Positions 18,285 through 23,250 of a stretch of 23,250 nt of DNA are shown in pieces. The position numbers were made by a program, and so were the translations under genes. The notes under the pieces were generated by a model that was not told the DNA's origin, searched no databases, and worked only from the letters and a program-made list of their open reading frames with translations. Every line of letters starts with the position of its first letter. The first letter of the stretch is position 1. Where the stretch lies: positions 113,764 to 137,013 of the forward strand of contig BMAT01003691.1 in assembly GCA_019649035.1 (NCBI GenBank), in the 5' to 3' direction. This DNA is from Elysia marginata. Taxonomy: Eukaryota; Mollusca; Gastropoda; Plakobranchidae.

Positions 18285-21200
18285 AAAGAGTAGCAGCAGC
18301 AACAGCAGTAGTTGCAGTAGGCCTCCTACAATATGTATTGTGAAGAGTTGAATAAATCACAACGTATAATTCTTTCATTCATGCAATTAAATAACAACCT
18401 TACATCCCTTTTTCCCGCCGTTAACTAGAATTGATACACTGATGGGCATACTAAATACATAGCTGATTAATCATCTAGAACTGTTGCTGACTTGGTCGGG
18501 AAAGTTACATGCGTCAAGAAAATTAGTCTCAAGTAAGTTATAAATACAGTAAAGCTGCATGACTGGCGGTCCTTCTTCTGTCTTTCCTGATTTTATAAAA
18601 TTTACATCATTCAGCAGGGTGCGAATTCTCCCTTTGAGAATCAAAATGTAGTATCTCCCATATGGTTTTTACTGCAGATACTGCACTATGATTGTCAGGG
18701 GCAGCATTACATCGGTGGGCAGATGGACAAGAAGTCGTGGAAACAAAACTCAAATCTCTTGGCAATGAAGAGAAAACTTGATTTAGGAGGATTCGAATTA
18801 TGCTCAAAGGATCAGGTTTATTTTACTGAGCCACTGCTCAGTTATTTAGCCCCTTCTTCTCTCACCCCACCCTTGAGTGAACGCAAAAAAAATCTTGTTT
18901 GTCTTTACTCTTTGACACTTCTTTGTGGATTCTAGGATAGCAACGTTGGGCAGTGAATGTTTATCATTAAACTTTAACGCTTAGGAAAAGTAAAATTGCT
19001 GGGAATCTGAAGGAAAACTTTCGGTAGGCCTCAATGTAAATTTTTGATTGAAAGAATTGAACCTTATAAACTTCGATTCATGAGTTAAACCTAACAACAA
19101 CAAAAAGGGGAAAAGAAACCTTTCATGTAGAGAACTTTGAATTATGAAAAATTCGGATAATCAGACTTCGATTTATGAGGTTTTCTTTGTTAATTCCTTT
19201 ACCAACAGGAACCGAACCTGCAATCGCCGGATCAAATATCCGATGTGCTAACTTCTTCCCACACTGCCCACCACTTTCCTGCAATATAAATTTTACGGAG
19301 AATACTTTTGATAGTTCAATAGTTCTTCTTCTATAGAAGAGTATTCGTTTCAGTGTTTCTTTGTAAATCGTTTACTTTAATCCTGTCGAAAAAATGCATA
19401 CACGATTTTCAAAAGTCTTTATCAGTGTATAAAATGTCTAAAGCCTAAAACTTGACAGAGAAAACTAGGAAATAAAAGTAGAACTATAATATATATTATA
19501 AAAAAATATATTGCTAATTTAAAACTGCATGTTTGAAAATGTCCATGCGAAAATGGAGGACGGCAAAAACATATCATTTACCTTTTCAATGGTGGCCAAA
19601 TAAGTGCTCTTTGCCTACAGATTGGAAAGAGAGAGATCTTTACCATTACAGTTATCGAAACTTTTGTGTTTAGTTTGTATCTGTAGGCATTAGAAAATGG
19701 CTAGATGGGCGATACTTTCTTTGATTAAATATGTTTTTTTAAAGAAATTTGTTTTAAATTTAGTTTCAATTAAATGGCAGGTTGTTTTTCTTCCGTCAAA
19801 AGTTTGACGTATCTTTGATATTGATGTTGATAGGTCTATTAGGAATTATGCCTCATCTGTCCCATCCTCCACTTTCATAGACATAGATACTTGAACACAT
19901 TTCAATGGCATTGGGTTTATTAAAAAAAAACATTTTTTTATTTGTTAACATTGAAAACCTGTTCGTTTAGAATAATGACTTACAATTTCAAGAGCTTTAG
20001 ATACTTTAAGCAAAACGTTAAAAAACCCAAGATATAGAGCAAACATGATGAAGTATTTATACAATGTTATCTTGCTCTTATATTTATACACATCAGTTTA
20101 ACTATAAAAATGATAAATACTTCTGGCACGGCAGTAAATTATCCTATAATGAAAAATTATTAGGGATAGGAAATAAAGGAAACTGGCAAAACTAAAATTA
20201 TAATAAAAAGTATCCCTGTTGAAGTAAACGTCATTTTCTTCCAAATTTATTTTTTGGTGATACCTAGCCTAAAATGGGTCGCAACAAAATGCTGATTTCT
20301 TTTGTTAATCATCAACGTATCGAAACAAGAACTAGTTAAAATAAACGGTAGAGAAAATAAAATTGGTAAAACTTTTGGATATGGCTTTCTAATGCTTTTT
20401 AAAAGATCGTCCATAATATGGTTTTTCACCTCACAAACATTTCTAAAAAGACCTTTTTAAGGGTTTTATAAACATATTCCAGAACGTGTGTGATACCATA
20501 AAATTATAGTAGTGATTAATAGAAAAATACTAATCTCTCTGTTGATTGGTGTCGAACATGATGTAAGAGTAACTGCATAGATACTTGTTCTTATATTGAG
20601 ACGCACGTGAATTTAATCTGTCTGGTAGCCTACTGAGATCAAGTTAGAGTAGCACTGAACACATATACAATAAGTTTTAGGAATGTTTCTTGTTACACAC
20701 GATGTAGGTGTCGGATAAAACGCTGGAAATAGCCAGAATCCTTTGTTTGGAGGTTCTGCTCATCTCTCTAAATTATTGAGTTAAAATAATTCGAATTATT
20801 TATCAGGAGCGTCTCATAATATCAATAAATTACCGGACTGAAATCAAAAAAATTCCTTTGTCGGAGCATCCTCTAAGCTCATTAGACTATCACATTAAAA
20901 TTAACAGAATAACTTGTCAGGATCGTCTCCTAGGCTCATTAAACTACCATATTCATATTATTTAATCACGTAAGTCCAGTGCGTCCCTAATGACTTAACA
21001 TAAACTAGCCAGTCAGTGTTGTTAACATTGATCTGCAAGGACTTTTAGGTCCCAGCTGAGAACGTGTAGGATGTTGTCACTAGATTAATATTTTTTCTCT
21101 GAAACTGCCACGTACCGTCCAGGTGCTCCTTCTCCTCGTCCTCTGACGAATCAGCGCTGGAGTAGCGACTGGAACCGTGATTCTTGCGGGGCATGCCATC

Positions 21201-22247
21201 TCGGTGTACCAGCCAGTACGTACGGAAAGATTCCTGTTTGGGGCAGACAGAGAAAGAGATTAAATTAGATTCTAGATGAAAACTCAAATTAATATGCTTA
21301 ATAATCGATGTCCTTTCTGGGCTAGTTGTTTGGCTTATAACAAAAGTGTGTTAGTGAAGGAATGAAAATATAAACATTGTGTAAAAAATACTCAATAAAA
21401 ATGTATTTGTATGGATATAAGAATATGTTATTTCTATAAAAACATATCTTTTACAAAAATAGTTATCTAGAGATTCATCATCTGATGCCAACACTACAGA
21501 AGAGTGTTCTTGTGTGTGCGTGTGTGCGTGGATGTGTTGCAAAGGCGGTGCACAACAGCATAGTGTAAGATTTAACTTTTTTAACTGCACAGGGTTTTCG
21601 TAAAAGGACAATCAAAGAAAGAACGGAATAAGCTACTGTGATGTTTATGGTCACTGCTGTTGGTCTTGTTGGCTTCCTTTTGGTCAAGGGACAATGGATG
21701 ATGTGGCATCGTGGTCTATGGGTAGACCCTCGTCCTTCGGACCAAGACCTCTAGGGTTCGAGTCCCTGAATCTGCAGGTCGACATTAAGCCCTTGAGAAT
21801 TGTCATTTGTAAATAATTCTTCGTCGCACCCAGGCATTAAATTTTTACCCAAATATAGGCAATGAAAGATCGTGTCAGTATGATAGAGTATTGCGCTTAA
21901 AGAGCTGCTTCTGTGTGAGTTCAGAAGGTAATTTGGTTTGGTATTGGCCTGTCGAGGATCACGTGTAAAGCATTTGAAGCAATTTGCGTTGTATAAACAT
22001 TCTCTTTATATAATTTTTTTAAATCAAGAGACAAAGGACTCTCATGAGCAGACAATAGTTAGAATGTAAAAGAAAAGGGTAATGAATGAAAAGGAGAATA
22101 TAATATGAAGCAGGTTGGCATTTCTAAATATAATTTCAATAGAAAATTTTAATATTTTACACAATAAACAAAGATACGCTAAAACCTCATGAATTGAGCG
22201 GCGCTTACCTTTCTTTCTTTGAAGAACATCATCAGCTCCCGATCACA
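17723..22247 (-). CDS. 3' end of an unidentified protein-coding gene (three exons, 68 residues)
   Basis: Exons in transcript order are 22247-22209, 21233-21116 and 17772-17723. Acceptors are strong (long T/C tract ending CGTGCAG, CCCCAAACAG and TTTGCTTCGTTTGCAG). Donors are GTAAGC and GTACGT. Phases agree: 0 at the first junction and 1 at the second, where the split codon gives Asp. The product reads CDRELMMFFKERK, then ESFRTYWLVHRDGMPRK, a Ser/acidic stretch (SSADSSEDEEKEHLD) and DECKDYLRGKASNIM, then TGA. No signal peptide or membrane segment is present in this portion, which looks like a cytosolic C-terminal tail. The TYWLV element faintly recalls the end of receptor guanylyl cyclase catalytic domains (KGKG-x-x-x-TYWL), but the preceding exon lacks KGKG, so I do not name it. 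The 5' part lies beyond the right edge. Confidence 0.6.
17812..18310. repeat. Compound trinucleotide microsatellite (ATT/ATC, CAG, TAG)
   Basis: 17812-18030 is mostly ATT and ATC triplets, 18036-18058 is (CAG)n, 18058-18284 is a near-pure (TAG)n run with a few interruptions, and it closes with CAG triplets. The open frames covering it (poly Tyr, Thr, Leu, Ile, Asp) are artefacts. It lies in the last intron of the minus-strand gene, 40 bases from its terminal exon. Confidence 0.97.
18311..20740. other. Intronic stretch of the minus-strand gene
   Basis: AT-rich sequence with no exon recognised on either strand. It holds a tRNA-like SINE head at 19202-19270 and, just left of it, two related phrases (AACTTCGATTCATGAG at 19070 and GACTTCGATTTATGAGG at 19165) that may be remnants of a DNA transposon end. 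Confidence 0.4.
19202..19270 (-). mobile_element. tRNA-like SINE head, different family
   Basis: On the minus strand it reads GGGCAGTGTGGGAAGAAGTT, a perfect CGGAT/ATCCG stem pair, then GCAGGTTCGGTTCC, which fits an RNA polymerase III B box with one mismatch. The acceptor ends do not pair well, so this is not a functional tRNA. The body after the head could not be matched to anything else in the window. Confidence 0.45.
20741..21018. repeat. Diverged tandem repeat, period about 56 bases
   Basis: Related units start near 20741, 20795, 20855, 20911 and 20967. The best pair shares TTGTC(G/A)GGA, C(A/G)TC(C/T)CCTA(A/G)GCTCATTA and ACTA(T/C)CA. It ends about 100 bases from exon 2 of the minus-strand gene. 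Confidence 0.65.
21116..21233 (-). CDS. Exon 2: FRTYWLVHRDG and acidic/Ser region
   Basis: 118 bases, clearly more GC-rich than its surroundings. It encodes ESFRTYWLVHRDGMPRKNHG, then a Ser and Glu/Asp-rich segment, leaving phase 1 at GTACGT. If unspliced, the frame would run on to a stop at 21045 and add about 24 unrelated residues. The matching phase-1 terminal exon at 17772 makes splicing more likely. Confidence 0.65.
21703..22010 (+). mobile_element. tRNA-derived SINE (family member 3)
   Basis: Head GTGGCATCGTGGTCTATGGG with a perfect B box GGTTCGAGTCC (21755-21765) and anticodon-like loop CTTCGGA. The body is shared with 16391-16675 and 70-327: GCAGGTCGAC, CAGGCATTAAA, AATATAGGCAATGAAAGATC, GTGTCAGTATGATAGAGT, GTGAGTTCAGAAGGTAAT and GTAAAGCATTTGAAGCAATT. 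It is antisense within an intron of the minus-strand gene. Confidence 0.85.
22209..22247 (-). CDS. Exon 1 (of those visible): 39-base micro-exon
   Basis: Encodes CDRELMMFFKERK in the only open frame; the other two frames contain stops. It is a multiple of three with phase 0 on both sides, so it could be skipped without changing frame. The acceptor tract TTTTTTTTCCTTCTCGTGCAG is close to ideal and the donor is GTAAGC. Confidence 0.6.
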
Positions 22248-22267
22248 CTGCACGAGAAGGAAAAAAA

Positions 22268-22655
22268 AGAGTTTAGTATTGCAGGTGAATATAAAGTAAG
22301 AAAGAGTTCTAAATATAAGAGATTAAAATCGCAGGGAAGTATAAAGTTAAGAATTTAAAACTGCAGGTATGTATAAAGCTAGAAGTTACTATTGCACGAA
22401 AGTATCATGTAAGAGTTTAACACGATGGGGGAGTATAATGTAATAATTTAACACTGCACGACAGTAAAAGGTAAGAGTTAAGTACTGCAGAAAAGTACAA
22501 GATCAGAGCCAAACACTGCAAGAAAGTAGTGTAACAGAGTTTTGTACTGAAGAACATACAAGATTTTAGTTTAAAGTAAGAGTTCACTACTACAGATTAA
22601 GTTTAACACTGCTGAGAAGTATAAAATTAGAGTTTAATACTGCAAAAAGTATAAT
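22268..22655. repeat. Minisatellite, period about 31 bases, roughly 12 units
   Basis: Degenerate units built on AGAGTTTAACACTGCAG followed by AAAGTATAAAGT. The CTGCA anchor recurs near 22281, 22331, 22362, 22394, 22424, 22455, 22486, 22518, 22548, 22590, 22611 and 22641, mostly 30-32 apart. It lies directly upstream, in transcript sense, of the 39-base exon acceptor. Confidence 0.85.
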
Positions 22656-23194
22656 GATACAAGGGATTATAATTTGGAAAATGTTTTCAATGAAAAAAAA
22701 ACTTGTAAGAAAATAATGCGATATGAGAATTTACAATTAGTTGTCAAAATACATTCTTAATTTTATGATATTTAACTTTGATCTACAGTATAATCATGCG
22801 TTTTGACACATTGAGGCCTATAATAGCCTTTTGTTTATTTTACTGGCATTTTTATATTTGTGATATTCGTGGTACACCTTAAATTTTCTATATTGTGTTG
22901 AATGAAGTTTTAAAAATGCCTATGATATGTTTGTTTTATTTTTAATAGGTATGAAGTTTTCAAAGCGCTTATTTTTTTTACCAGGTATAGTCCAGACCCG
23001 GCTCTAACTTTGACACCCTTCCATGCCCTCAAAGAAAGAAAGAAAAATCTTCCCAATCTATTTATGATTTAGACTATCGTTCATTCTCTTTTATCCATAT
23101 ACTTCTTTTCATTCATGACTCCTCATTCTAAAAAATAAAGTTCCAAGTTTATCATTTCTCACGTTCTTTTATTCTTAGGACGATCCAGGTCTGT
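22656..23194. other. AT-rich stretch, no feature recognised
   Basis: No exon of the minus-strand gene with credible splice sites was found here, and no repeat or RNA gene. Confidence 0.4.
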
Positions 23195-23250
23195 AGTTCT
23201 ATCTGCCTGTATGTCTCTGTCTTTCTTTCTGTCTGTCTATCTGTCTCTGT
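23195..23250. repeat. Pyrimidine-rich simple sequence (CTGT/TCTT) at the window edge
   Basis: CTGCCTGTATGTCTCTGTCT, TTCTTTCTGTCTGTC and TATCTGTCTCTGT. Continues beyond the window. Confidence 0.8.

Noticed and set aside
17760..18378. Open frames on both strands encoding long runs of Tyr, Thr, Leu, Ile, His or Asp
   Set aside because: They are translations of the trinucleotide microsatellite and have no non-repetitive coding content.
21045..21115. Read-through of minus-strand exon 2 to a stop at 21045 as the gene end
   Set aside because: A GTACGT donor precedes it, the extra residues are unrelated in composition, and a phase-matched terminal exon with a strong acceptor exists at 17772. It remains possible as an alternative isoform.
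1..23250. CRISPR arrays, bacterial operons or a prokaryotic defence system
   Set aside because: The window is clearly intron-containing animal DNA. The regular arrays found are minisatellites without unique spacers.

Overview
This is animal nuclear DNA: AT-rich, short exons with GT-AG introns, tRNA-derived SINEs, a decayed non-LTR retrotransposon, fold-back elements and long microsatellites. The texture (tRNA-headed SINEs, TAGATCTA-rich patches, a Jockey-superfamily LINE with a short-repeat 3' tail) suggests a lophotrochozoan, most likely a gastropod mollusc. That assignment is an inference from style, not from a diagnostic sequence.

The left half (1711-12325, + strand) is the 3' part of a multi-exon SLC2A (GLUT-type) sugar transporter gene. 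Nine exons join with consistent phases into 448 residues, from the GRR loop after TM2 to the stop codon, followed by a poly(A) signal at 12626. The exons for the N-terminus, TM1 and most of TM2 are not recognisable in 1-1710 and probably lie to the left. Family landmarks are present (GRR, an Arg-Gly loop, [28 protein letters not shown]). Several positions that contact sugar in GLUT1 are changed, so the substrate may not be glucose.

The introns carry the mobile DNA. A 5'-truncated, inactivated LINE of the CR1/L2/Rex1 type (about 8600-10545) sits in the intron before the GPAPVPW exon and contains an N gap flanked by a near-duplicate. A fold-back element with 72-base arms (11367-11633), preceded by a perfect 14-base-pair hairpin, and a 72-base tandem duplication lie in the last intron. 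Another, older fold-back is at 1885-2096.

The right part holds the 3' end of a second gene on the - strand (17723-22247, three exons, 68 residues, ending in an acidic tail). It is supported by good splice sites and matching phases, but I do not recognise it with confidence. The two genes converge tail to tail across about 5 kb with no clear gene. Its introns carry a large compound trinucleotide microsatellite (17812-18310), a tRNA-like SINE head (19202-19270), a 56-base tandem repeat (20741-21018), a SINE (21703-22010) and a 31-base tandem repeat (22268-22655). One SINE family is represented three times (70-327 minus, 16391-16675 plus, 21703-22010 plus).
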